From the NCBI GenBank assembly GCA_018806985.1, contig JADANN010000372.1, positions 806,001 to 870,000 on the forward strand: a stretch of DNA of 64,000 nucleotides. Direction: 5' to 3'. The position numbers were made by a program, and so were the translations under genes. Below, in pieces: positions 22,100 through 33,800 of this stretch. Source of the stretch: Angiostrongylus vasorum. Taxonomy: Eukaryota; Nematoda; Chromadorea; Rhabditida; Metastrongylidae. How positions within the stretch are numbered: the stretch's first letter is position 1; the number at the start of each line of letters is the position of its first letter. Under the pieces are notes generated by a model. The model was not told the DNA's origin. It did no database searches and saw only the letters and a list, made by a program, of their open reading frames with translations.

Positions 22100-23080
22100 T
22101 TGTTACTACAAGTTGTTCAGAAATAAATGAGCGTGAATCTACACATTTTTGCCAACGAGAAACAAGTTTGTTTATTCCACTTGCATAAAAATTCTGGAAA
22201 GCGTTGAAATCGTTGAAGGCAATTTTGCGTCATCGGGGTTGGTGCAGCATTTCTCGCGCAGGCAGTTGTGAAAGTGCTTGAAAAGTGATAGTCCGTAGGC
22301 GAAGTCTAATGAATATGGCGTATGAGGCAAAACTTTGTAGCCCAACTCGTTCAGCTTCTGCAGCGCTAGTTCCGCAACGTGAGGCCGGAGATTGTAGTTG
22401 GGAAAGGTTTGCTCCTTTTGTGTTGACTAATGCCGGTCGTTGTTGTTAGAGTTTACGGTGCATTTCGTCGATTTCGTGGCAAAAATTCTCTGCCGTCATC
22501 GCTTCGCCCGGATTCAAAAGCTGTGCTGAATCAGCCCGGCTGCAGACCACCAAGCAGTCACCATAACCTTTTTGGTGCAATTTCGGCTTTTGGGAAGTGC
22601 TCCCGATAGCAATCCATCCTTTAAGCTGAACGTCGCCGGTTGTCTTACAGAATCCACTTCTCTTCGAATGTCCGATTCGATCAAAAAAAGGATCGTTTTT
22701 GTTGCCCAGGATAAGAGCAGACGACACTTCAAACGGCGATTTTTTTTGATTATCGTTTAATTGGTGCGACACCCGATTGTCGAGTTTTTTTGTCTTTCCT
22801 ATGCGATTCAAATGAGTGGGAATTGTTCCTGTGCTTACGCCAAGCTGTTCTCCAAGCTCTCGAGCAGTTGTTCGCGTGTTTGCTTCCACTAATGCCAACC
22901 GTTCGTCGTCGTTCAGTTCATGGTGACATCCGCGGTCTTCCTTATCTTCGAGCTCGAAACCACCCGATCGGAATTTCCAGAGCCGTGTTCATACTGTTGA
23001 TTCACCAACAACATCTTCGCCCCAAACTTCTTTAATTTTCCAAGCTCTCTCTGTTGCACTACGACCGAGTTTGAAGCTTT
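22100..23080 (-). mobile_element. mariner transposon, degenerate transposase
   Basis: Minus strand. The N-terminal DNA-binding part is FKLGRSATERAWKIKEVWGE (about 23070) followed, after stops, by ALVEANTRTTARELGEQLGV and THLNRIGKTKKLDN. The catalytic domain is scattered over frames: PKLHQKG, LLNPGEAMTAENFC and EIDEMHRKL near 22450. The last block, LNELGYKVLPHTPYSLDFAYG (about 22350-22290), carries the third catalytic Asp of the DD34D triad. C-terminal ends near 22130 with INKLVSRWQKC-like sequence in another frame. A terminal ACAAGTTGTTCAGAAATAAA at 22107-22126 resembles a mariner inverted repeat; its partner is not visible on the left, where ATATAATGAG repeats occur. At least three frameshifts: dead. 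Confidence 0.88.
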
Positions 23081-23164
23081 CTATTGAGATATAACATAAG
23101 ATATAATGAGATAATGAGATATAATATAGCAGGCTACAAGGAATATTTTATTGGTGTAAATACA

Positions 23165-24900
23165 TTAGAAAAATAAATGCGTCGTTTTCTTGTTCAGCAA
23201 ACGCGGCGTTGTTATACACCATACGTTTATTTCCGTACAAAAATCCACAATACAACACTAGCTGACGTTTCGGCAGTATCTCCTTCTTCAGAGCCAGGAA
23301 GGGTATACTAACATACAATTTACTAGGCCAAACGCTTCAGTAACACTTACAAAAGGTGAAAAACTCTATGGCAACTACATGTTCAACAGCTTCTCGAAAG
23401 CCCACCGTTTTTTTACATCCCTTCTACTGAGGAAGAACAGCTGATCAGAGTCACATATGATTCATTACTGCATCGCCCCCACATCACAGATCGATGCGAA
23501 GATACGGGGCCAGGTGGCCTATGATCTATAGGCATTCCTCGCTGTTATCCATTGTAGGATTCTCGGCACTTATCCAAAAAGCCTCAAGAAGTTTGCGCGT
23601 TGGTGTTTTAGTCTCCTGTTTTAGGATAGTGACTTTCACATCAAAATCATCTCCGCTATGTTTTTGTATCCTAAGCGTCCCTAATGGGGTACTTAGTCTT
23701 GCTCTTCGTTTGGCATCTAGGTGTTCTTTCATAAGGAGACATAAAGGTCTACCCGTTTCGCCAATATATTCATCTCCGCAATTATTACAAGAGATCAGGT
23801 ATATCGTGCCTGAACTCATGCAATCACCGTTCCTGCCATAAGGGACAAATTACGCAATTTGTTGTTTCACACAGACGGTCATACAGGTGGTTACGAACTA
23901 ACTGACGACGTAGTGTATCAGGTGGTATTTCAACTATCGCTACAGATTCCTCTAGATTTGCCCTTCTTAAGCATTGTTTTATAGGTACACTTATCTCGCT
24001 TATAAAAGGTAGCATAAATGAGACTATTTTTTGGCCAAGTGTTTCGCTTTGGCGCGTTGCTCACTTTCTAAACTTATCTCGTGTGGTTACTATTTCGTAG
24101 CCATTGGAGATGGCTATTTGCCGAGCGAAATCGCACGATTCCTCCTTTAGTTCCCTCTCGTGCACACAGAGGTCGCTGCTCGAAACATGTTTCTCACAGT
24201 CGTCGCCCTCTTGGTGTGTGAAGGGTGGAAAGAGAGGGAATGAATAAGGATGTTGTTATTACTCGGTTTTCGGTACCACTTTCTCGTGTAACCGCTATCT
24301 GATAAGTTAATTTTTAACGTTAAGATAGAGGCCAGTTCCCCCTTTGGTTTCTCCACAAGGTGAATTTGACGTGCTCAGACTGCTCATTCAATAATTCAAA
24401 GCACTTGTCCATCTCCTCCTGAGTACAGAAGATGAAGAAACCCTCATCTATACATCTGCAATAAGTAGAGGCCGAAGATCGATAACGGGGGGCCTCTATT
24501 TTGGACATGAACACAATGGCAAGAGTTGGTGCCAACCTCTGCTCCATTGCCAGCCCTCTAATTCGCGCGTAATAATTCTCAGGCCATCTGAAAATTGAGC
24601 AGTTTAAGCACTCTTTTAACAAAGCCATAAGCTGCTGGGTAGGCAAGCCATGCATATGTATTGTTCCTTCATATTGTACAAGAAATTCGAGAATGGCTTC
24701 CATTGCGGATTCATTCGATACGTTGGTGTAAAACGCTGGAACGTCGAAGGACTCCATCACGTACGCGTTGTTAAGAGACGCGTTACGTAGACGTTCTAGG
24801 AATATTTGGGTGTCCGTCAGGTGAGCCGGAATATGATTAAGCAATAGGTAAGTATTTGGCTTAGAAACCATGTTATTCTATCCGTTGGCCCGCCTACACA
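23165..24900 (-). mobile_element. Penelope-like element, best-preserved copy 3
   Basis: Minus strand, from the same start as copy 1 (GGGCCAACGGATAGAATAAC at about 24886). RT frame 24871-24320 (183 codons) has MESFDVPAFYTNVSNESAME, IRGLAMEQRLAPTLAIVFMS and CRCIDEGFFIFC, in which the catalytic YxDD has become CIDE. Next come a linker frame 24356-24147 and 24015-23824 (RRQLVRNHLYDRLC), then the GIY-YIG nuclease 23819-23526 with TIYLISCNNCGDEYIGETGR and FWISAENPTMDN. The stepped frames mean frameshifts or stops at each joint. The tail with the hammerhead-like motif lies at 23258-23297. Family: PLE of the GIY-YIG class. Confidence 0.92.
23258..23297 (-). ncRNA. Hammerhead-like motif in PLE copy 3 tail
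   Basis: Minus strand order: CTGGCT, CTGAAGA, A, GGAGATACTGCC, GAAACGTC, AGCTAG. The outer helix CTGGCT/AGCTAG gives 6 bp with one G-U. The core boxes are intact and the predicted cleavage triplet is the canonical GUC. Stem II is weak (GG/CC) with one extra A before it. Confidence 0.5.
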
Positions 24901-25282
24901 GCTGATAATGGGTCTAACCTTGTGGGATAATGGTTGACGCGAGGTCATCAGCTGATACTAACTTATGTGTTTTTAATAAGTAGGTATAAAACGGGAGATG
25001 TTGATCTATCTATTTTTATAATGGGAAATAACTAACGGCATTAAGCCCGCCGCCTTTGCCACCTCGACCCATTCATTATTAAGTTTTCGGTATTGTCTTT
25101 TGTAGTCCTTTTTCAGATGATGGGCGATAAATGGTAGCATCACTAAGATGTTAAAACAATAAGTATTTCAAAGGCTCATTTAGTTCTGAACAACCTACAG
25201 TTATGAAATTATGTTGTAGATATTACATGTTGCTTTTCCGGAAGAAAATGCTTGAGAAAAAGAAGTGGAATACTAAAATATA
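24901..25282. other. Unassigned sequence upstream of PLE copy 3
   Basis: No coding region or known repeat recognised. The first bases may belong to the 5' leader of the PLE. Confidence 0.4.
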
Positions 25283-25632
25283 ATTTTTTTAATGGTCCCA
25301 CCACTTCCCGCATTCGATTCCTTACCTCGTACCCATCATCCACGAAGGTCTTCCAATATTTTACGTCAGGCTTTGGCTGTTGCATGATGATCTCTCTTTC
25401 GTCATGAATGTCGTTGAATGCTGGTCGAGCCGACCCTTCCTGGAGTCTTGAGATAGCCTCGCTAGAGGGTTCCCATTTGGATTGCAAAGAGTGGACTTTT
25501 CCCAGGCAAGTCTGATGCCAATTTCCCGACCCCAAGGGGAAAAAGAGGCTTGGTGAACCCGGAGCAGGATCGAACCAGTACCGTGCTCGTGATGACCGCC
25601 ATCACAAACACTGTGCTATGCTCCGCTAAAAT
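25283..25632 (-). repeat. SINE B copy, full length
   Basis: Minus strand: tail side GGTCCCACCACTTCCCGCAT at the left, body CAAGTCTGATGCCAATTTCC, and tRNA-like head at the right (complement shows GCATAGCACAGTGTTTGTG and CTGGTTCGATCCTG as A and B boxes). Confidence 0.85.
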
Positions 25633-25960
25633 ATAAATAACTTATAGAAATAATTTTTTCTCTACTTCCTTTTGGTTATGGTTTTTTATTTAATCTCCAT
25701 ACCTTGTTAACGACTATTTTTTTCCACTCCAAAATTATCTCCTCGTTCATTTTAGTGAAAGCATTCTTTGAAGGAAATTTCATACTAGAACGTTTCCAAA
25801 AAAGAAAACTCCGAATCGCAAAAAAATTTGTCGAAAAGAAAAGCTGAAATTTTGCTCTTATCTTCCTTTTAGACATAATTTTACTCTTAAGTATAAATTT
25901 TTGGTGCGTTAAGATGTGATATATTTACTGTGCAAATTAAGAGACTGCTTTCTGCAATAG
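25633..25960. other. Unassigned AT-rich spacer between two inverted SINE B copies
   Basis: AT-rich. A 66-codon Lys/Phe-rich open frame on minus (25876-25676) has no recognisable motif. Confidence 0.4.
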
Positions 25961-25967
25961 TAATATA

Positions 25968-26335
25968 GGGGGCGGATAGCATAGTGGCGGTAATATCGGT
26001 CATCACGACCATGGTGCTTGTTCGATTCTGCAACGCGCCAACCAAGCTCTTCATTCTTTCAGGGTCGGGAAATTGGTATTGGACTTGTTCTTGAAAGAAT
26101 GACTCTCTGCAATCCAAATGGGACCGCTCCAACCCGGCTATCTCAGGACTCCATGGAGAATCGACTCGACCAACATTCTACGAGATTCAAGATGAAATAA
26201 AAATTCTCAAGCAGCAGCCGAAGCCACATGTAAAACGTTGGAAGATCTTCGCAAATAATAGATCGAGGAGAATCGAATGTGAGAAGTGCTGGGATTCGCA
26301 CAGCAGACGTGGAGAGGGTTCATATAAAATAAACA
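25968..26335 (+). repeat. SINE B copy, full length
   Basis: Head GGCGGATAGCATAGTGGCGG and GTGCTTGTTCGATTCTGC (A and B boxes), body GAAATTGGTATTGGACTTG, then AATTCTCAAGCAGCAGCCG, and end AGAAGTGCTGGGATTCGCAC with a CATATAAAATAAAC tail. Head-to-head with the copy at 25283-25632. Confidence 0.88.
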
Positions 26336-26900
26336 AATTAGCAATGTATTTCATGTGCGTTTTGAACAGATCTCTTTCTTATCATCTTTTTTTCCCGGAT
26401 CTGAAGGTGCTACTAAGTCGATGTCGATAGGAATTTGGTTCTCCCAGACCGGTTTTCTTACCTTCCATTCTTTTCCAACTTCCAATTATTTATTACATTT
26501 ACAATAAAAGCAAAAAAAAAGTTTGGAAGAGATTGTCCGGATATCGACCGACTTTCCGACTTTATACGTTTCTAAATGTGTTTAAACAAAAGCTTTTAAC
26601 TAGTTGAAAGTCAATGGAAATCGTCAAAGTCACTTCCACTTTGTTTTTTATACGCTTTTATTTGACAGAGGAAAATGTGCGGGTACTCTGTTCTTACCAT
26701 TAATCATTACTTTGTACGTCACTTACATTATTCATTACTTTGAGGGAGAAACGGGTGAGGAGTTTTCCTCATTTTTATTCGTCACTTTTATAAATAGAAT
26801 AAGCCCACCATAAAATAGTAACTTTTAAGATGCTTTTGACGAAAGGATCTTAGGTTCAGATAAATGCCATCTGTTTTTTTACGGTATTATTCCTTTAAAA
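26336..26900. other. Unassigned intergenic sequence
   Basis: AT-rich, no recognised gene or repeat. A 69-codon frame at 26604-26813 (plus) is hydrophobic in part but lacks splice or motif support. Confidence 0.4.
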
Positions 26901-26904
26901 AAAA

Positions 26905-27182
26905 GGCGCGCGTGGCGCAGTGATTGGAGGCGCCCTGCAACACACATAAAATTGATCTCAGCGCCCATGGCCCACCAAGCTTTTTCATCCTTCCGGGGTA
27001 CGCAAATTGCTACCAGGTTTGTCTGGGAGAATAGCAGCACTTGCTCGATATATCGATAGGCCACCTCGGCCATTGTAAAGGCCGGTCATGCATTCAATCA
27101 CCTCCAAACGATGCTTAATGAAGTCCAGTGCATGGCACATCCTTCAGGGATTGATCAACGCCGAGAGCTTTCCTTTTTTTAA
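26905..27182 (+). repeat. SINE A copy, full length
   Basis: Head GCGCGCGTGGCGCAGTGATTGG, worn B box (AAAATTGATCTC), body CTACCAGGTTTGTCTGGGAG and CATTCAATCACCTCCAAACG, end GGGATTGATCAACGCCGAGA. Confidence 0.88.
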
Positions 27183-28740
27183 TACTGAATTAATTATCCT
27201 TATCCTTAATTATGTTCGCCAATCAAATTTACCATCACAACAAAGCCTGCGAATTGCTAATTAAAGCCGGTCTCGAGAACGTCGTCACGTCGAAACGCCG
27301 TATTAAGAGCAAAACAACGTAATTATCGCTCTGGAAAACGGCAATCTCCTCCGGTCTGTGAGGGAACTCGGAAGAAAAACAATAGGGAGGACTCTTATTG
27401 AGAACTGCAATCAGTCATATGCATCCTGTCAATCATCATCTTGTCAGGACAGGATGTCGACATTCGCTTCAGTCGCTTCTCAAGGGTACACAAGCCAAGT
27501 AGGCTTCCGTTTGGTTTAAGTGATACGAAGAGCATTGGTTTTTCGTGTGATGCCGTCTGTCTTTACTCTTTATTAGGTTTCTGACCGAAAATGTCGAAAG
27601 GCTTATCGGCTTGGATGAGTGCGCTTACTTGAACAGCACAACATCGAGCGTCATCGTTTTCTTCCGAGGTTTTCCCTGCGTAGGTATCTCGTCAAGCTTT
27701 CAATGAATACACGCAAGCACATGCATCCACTTCTCCTTGTCCATTAATGCAATTATATAATTATTTAATAGCTATTATTATTTATTGCTATATTTGTTTG
27801 TTCGTATGAGCAGACTCTATATCTTGCACAGAGTACAGCCCTTTTTTTCCTTCGATTCATGTCCCGCATCTGCTATTCATGAAGTTTCGTGTCAGCTCGA
27901 TTGTCAATCAGGGTCTTTCTCTTCCTCGTAAATATTATGGAGTTCTGGTCATATTGTTTCTTCCTGAAATTTTAAACGTGTACTGGGGTGTTTCGAAGAC
28001 CACAATACATGACTTCTGTGAATCGAAGACAACTGTTCCCAGACAAGAATACTACCAATTTCCGAACACCAGAAAGATGAAGCACATGAGTGGTCCTAGG
28101 CAGTGGTTGAGCGACACATCATTATGGTCGGATATCCCACTAAATCTCCACCCTCTTCTAGCGTCCTTAGTTACAAAAGAAAGGTAGATTTACCTAGCGC
28201 TGTAAGTGCATATAAGCCATCTCCATTATCCATTTGTGTTTTCTAGAAGAAGGTGCAATGGCTGAGTTCTTCCGTACGTAAGTAATCTCCATTTAATTGT
28301 TATCTCGAGACTCTACCATAATGACTTCGTAACAATGACCGACTCCGTATCTCACCGACATTTATCCATAAAATACCGACACTATTCCACGTTATTCAGA
28401 ATTTTTTTCACTGCTCATTTCTAAACCACGCCTTTACACTACCAGACGGACTACTGTCACAAGTCCTACGTGGCAATGTTGTGCCTATCTGGTGCTTTCT
28501 ATTCTTCTTCCACTTTTTTCGACGTCCGTCTATGGAGACCATTTTAGGAGGATTAATGCACATTTTGACGGCTGACGGGATCACATTACTCATTGTATGA
28601 GACAGCATAGCTTAGTGGTTTTTGTGAGGAATTCAAATAACGTGTTCGTTTGTTCTTTCTTATGATCGCTAATTCGTTAGCATGAGTACATTTGTGCATT
28701 ACACAAAAAATGCAAATGGATTTTTTGTCTTTTTTTCTTA
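27183..28740. other. Unassigned region upstream of the GPCR gene
   Basis: Probable promoter-proximal DNA for the GPCR, without a recognisable promoter element. Around 28000-28140 there is a worn minus-strand SINE A piece (TCCCAGACAAGAATACTACC then AATTTCCGAACACCAGAAAG). The 102-codon frame at 27879-28187 overlaps that SINE piece and is not supported as a gene. Confidence 0.4.
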
Positions 28741-28750
28741 TTTAGGGCAC

Positions 28751-30794
28751 ATGTCTTGGTTAGAGCGCGTTTCTGACGAATACAGTCGTGTAGTGCATCC
28801 GCCACTAGTGCTGATTCTGTGCATTTCTGGATCAGTCGGACATCTCGTATCGATTACCACCTTGACATCGATGATGAATCCGACTAACGCCTTTCTTATA
28901 AGCATGTCATGGTAAGAGTTGAAGAGTTTACTATTGTGTCAGTTTCCAAAGCTTTCTTTTTCTGTAAGTTTTCATTCTCTTCAGTCTGTAGAAATCGGTG
29001 CGGTGGACAGGCGGGGTAGGGGTATAGTACAGGAATATGGTGGGGTTAGAAACGTAGAGGAATTGAATACGGAGCCTGTTAGAAAATCTCTTGTGCTAAC
29101 TGAATACTTCGAAGCGAACGTTTCTAATTTTTTTAAAGCCGTCTCTTAACTAAATACGAGAGTAAAAAAAAATGAGACGTTCGCTGTTGGTCTACCCTTC
29201 CCGGATCTACCATGTGTTTGACTCTGTTCGTAGCGACGCAGAGGTGATTGAATGCGCACTTGGTCTATACAGCGACTTGCATGGGCTAGCTATGGATCAA
29301 GTGTGTCCTAGGTAGATTCAGTGCTAACTCGCCAATCTTCGAGAAATAAATGGTTGGTTAGTTCAGGGTGTGGGATAGAACCAATGATCAGTTAATCTAT
29401 ATGTTGAAGACAGTTTCTTAGCACTGCACTTCCACCATTCCTACAAGCTATAGATGAATGTTCCCCGTTTGAAACTAGGAGTTTCTTGTCGGTGGTCGTA
29501 AAAAAAATCTACCAACAATGGAAAACATAAGGAAGCCAATGAAAGTGGGGTTTTGAAGATACGAAACTTCCATAGAAGTGAGCAGTCCTCTCTCAGGATT
29601 GACTTTCACTGGATACAGTAACTGCCTTCGAAACTTTCTTTCTTCCTTGACAGTGAAATTTTTTTCTTTTGTAAAGAGCAATGTCGTAGGCGCTTAGAAA
29701 GGTTCTTCTTTTTATTCGAACACCTAATCATACCATTTACATTTTTAATGTAATGAGATTTCTAACAGGTGTTTCTAAGGTAATATTAGTTTCCGCAAAT
29801 TGTAATGAAAAAAGAGAATTATTCACTGGTAATGGGAAAGAGCCACGAATTAAGTTCCCAGTACGTGATTTCTTTAAGCGATAACTTCCTTTATAATCGT
29901 GTTTTATGCACAGCAAGTTATACGGTAATCATTGTTAACAGTATTTCCTGGTTCTATTGCTGATTTTGCTGAGCGGCTCGTGTCGCGCAGTGGTAGGAGG
30001 TGCACTGCAACACACATGTAGGATCGATCCCCGCTCCCGTGGCCCACCAAGCCTTCCATCTCTCCGGGATCGGCAATACCAGAGTTGTTTGGGAGGATAG
30101 CAGCACTGGCTCGATAGATCGGTAGGCCACCGCGCGTCATTGTGAAGGCCAGATATGCATTCAGTCACCTCCAAGCGACGTCAGGGATTGATTAACGCCA
30201 AGAGCTTCATCCTTTTATCCTTTATGGATGTTTTTTGTTTTCACCTCAACTCGCGTTTGAATACTCTGAAATGCACATGTTGGACGTGAGAAATCCGTAA
30301 CTTAACACGCAGTTTTTTTGTTTTTGTTTCTGTTGCTCATGACTAAAAATTACTAAGTTTTCTATTTTTTTAAAATTTTTTAGTTAAAAAACGATAGGAC
30401 AATTTTTTTTGAATAATTTAAATAAAATGGTTTTCGTTTGTAGCATCCAAATGGTTTATTCAAAACAACCAGGACGTGATTGCCCATTCTTGTTCATTTT
30501 CTTTTTGGCGTTGAGAGAGAAAAAAGGCCAAAGAGTGAGGGAAAATAGCTTAAAAGAGCTCATATTCGCAAATCAAAGTTCTACAGACTTTATATTTGAA
30601 ACAAAGAAGCGGAGAAAATGGTTTTACATTTCCGTCCCTAGTTCTTCCAGCTTTGGTCTACCGCCGTTCTTTGATTTCCTGGATTCTCTTTCTGCTCATA
30701 CTCTTCACTATTATAGTATTACTATTACTATTACTATTACTATTACTATTACTATTACTATTACTATTACTATTACTATTACTATTACTATTAC

Positions 30795-30840
<46 letters not shown>

Positions 30841-33800
30841 GTTATATTACTATTATTACTCAGTAGAACAATTCAATCTCTTCAGAATCGACTCTTTAGT
30901 TCTTGACATTCATAAATGTTTTCTTTTCCGTAAAAAAAACCGGATGAAGAAGAGCTTGTTAAATGTTTACGGACGTCGAAGAACTCCTCGGAGACATTTG
31001 TCGTTGGGCTTCCGTCTCTGTCTCAGCTTCCGCCTTCGCCTTCACCTCAGCCGCTTCGCCGTCGGCATGTTTGTTTGATGAAGTCATGCTTCTAATACTT
31101 TATGTAGTCAGCGTCGACCGGAAAACATCAAATGAGCGACAACATTCCAGCGTTTAGTGTAAATTATCGAGCAAACAACAATTTTTCAGAACCAAGAATT
31201 CCGATGAGAAATACAGGATGGAGAAGGGAAGGGGGAGTCTCGTTTCCCGACTCGAATTCGTCCATGATTGGCCAGCACTTCTGAATGATCAAAAACAAAC
31301 TAGTGCAATATTTTGTTTTTTCTTGAATTATAGATAATATTTGGCAGTTCGATGGTCACTTTGTCATTTATTTACTGCTGAATCCTTTTTATACACGACT
31401 CGACATCACATATTGTGCCGGTCCGGGTACTTCTTTTATTCGGTTCGTTTCCTGGCGACCGTCGTCCACGAACGTGTACGGACATTTCACCTGGTGATTC
31501 CGCTGCTGTTCGAGGATTTTCGTCTTCATTACGAATTCCATTGAACATGGTAGGGTCAGTTCTCTCTGAAGTCCTGCAATAGCCGGGATAGAGCTTCCCT
31601 ACTTAGATTCGAACGAGTGACCTATTCGCAGATATGTCCACTACCAATTTCCTGGTCTAGTAGAGATGGTAGGCTTGGTGAAGTAGAGCCATCGCTTGGG
31701 TAGGTTGGGCCGTCCGCGCAATGAACGGGATCATTACCACTGCGCTACCCGCTCCCCACCATTATTATTATTTTCAATAATTATTACTGCCAATGTTTAT
31801 CATCATTATTATTTATTTTCCTTATTATTGTTATTGATTAATTTTTCAGCCTATCAATGTTGCTCATTAATTATTGGTTATTGTTATCATTATTTATTAT
31901 TAGCATTACTATTTATACTTGTTCAGGCTGCTCACGACTACTGATTAGATGTGTCCCATTGTCAGTGGAAAAGATTAATCCACCGATAAATGGCTAATAA
32001 GAACGAGACAACTTGAGGCATTTCAAACCAATTTCTATCCATACATGGTTTGCAGATTAAGAAAGGCTTGGCGCAAGACTAAAAGTTGCTTGTCGAAACC
32101 AATAAAAGTTAGGCCCAACAAGCTTCAGTTTTTAATCATGAAATTGCGACTTCGTAGTTGTCCGCTACCACCGAGGAATCGCTCGAAAACAGAAGAGAAC
32201 TGAAGCTTGATTCTTCCACAGTATATCTAACAGTAGATGCTAGCTGCACAAGATCTGCAAGATGGCCTACGTTTTTTTCATTCTCCTGTCTTTTCTCGTT
32301 TCCTAAACATCGTCTCCATGGATAATAAGCCATCCTTTCAAAAATGGTTAACATTTTTTTAACTTATTATTTACTGCCTACTCTTTTTAACGGCTGGGTA
32401 TTGCAAAATATAACTTTAATGGTGCTGAGATATTTGCAAAAATCCGGACGGCAAGTGTCTGGGGTGGGGGAACGAACGCGCTATTGTCCTTTCCGGGGCT
32501 AACGCGTTCACCACCACACCATGCGGGTCTTTCGCTTCGCCTGTCTCTCAGCATAACTAGGTTCGACGCCGATGTGGGCTCACCATATCAATCCCGCTGA
32601 CGGGTGATTGCTGACGGCAGAGGTCGATAGAACTAGCTGAGAGACAGGCGAAACGAAGGACCCGCATGGTGTGGTGGTGAATGCGTTACTCCCCGGCAAT
32701 AGCGCGTTGGTTCCCCACCGCAGACACCTGCGGTCCGGAGTTTTGCAAATATCTCAGCATCATTATGGTTAACATTCTTTTTTTTCTCTGTCCTTGATGG
32801 AACTCATGCTGCCTCTTACAATGTAAGCAACCAGTCTTCGACAAAAAATGGTAGGCGTGCCTATGAAGAAAGTTGAAGAAAACTACTGCATTTTGTGACT
32901 GTGACGAGGATGTTGAAGAACGAGGGAAGAATAGACAAACGGAGGAAAGTTGACCTCACTGACCTCCAAAAGGATTGCTTGTTTTTTGCTTCTGTAGCAG
33001 TTTATCTACCAGTTTTTATGTGGTAGCATTTTTTTTATGTGACTGCAAAGTAACTAGAGCATTCTCTAGGTGTTTAATAGATAAATAACCTAATTGAATT
33101 TCTATATTGTCCTGTAGAGTCTACTTTTTGCAGCCATATTTTGAGAGATATTTTTCAAACAGGAATTGCTAAGGCCATTGGTTTCCTATTTGCATATCGG
33201 TTCTAGGACACGAGGAACGCACTGTTCAGAGACATCACGCAAAAATTCTCAAATGTTTGGTTGTTCGACCCCGCTCCATGCCAACCAAGCTTCCTATCCC
33301 TGATTTGGCAAATTAGTACCAGATTCATCTGCAAAACGCTCCCTCGAATTCATGAAGGTCAGCGACTGCCTATGGTGAGGTCTTCGCTATGACAGAACTA
33401 TCTCAAGATAACAGAGAGAGACAACTGCAACAGCAAGAGAAGACAACCATGAAGAAGGCCAAAGTACTTGAGAAATAACTGAACCCACAAGCAAAACCAA
33501 AATCTTCATGAAAGACAGATGGACAAAGGACAAAGGACAAAGCTTTCGGCGTTGATCAATATGCGCCATGCATTCGACTTCATTAAACATCGTTTGGAGA
33601 TGATTGAATGCATATCTCGCCTTTACAATGACTCGCGATGGCCTAATGATGTATCGAGCCAGTGCTGCTATCCTTCCAGACAAATTTGGCACCAATTTGC
33701 CGATCCCGGAGGGATGGAACGCTTGGTGGGCAGTGGACGCGGAGATCGATTCCACGTATGTGTTGCAGGGCGCCTCCGACCACTGCACTACACGCGCCCG

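Noticed and set aside
27879..28187. 102-codon plus-strand frame upstream of the GPCR
   Set aside because: It overlaps a worn SINE A piece near 28000-28140.
30409..31078. Open frames of 165 and 160 codons
   Set aside because: They owe their length to the ATTACT/ATT repeat, and the flanking residues show no motif.
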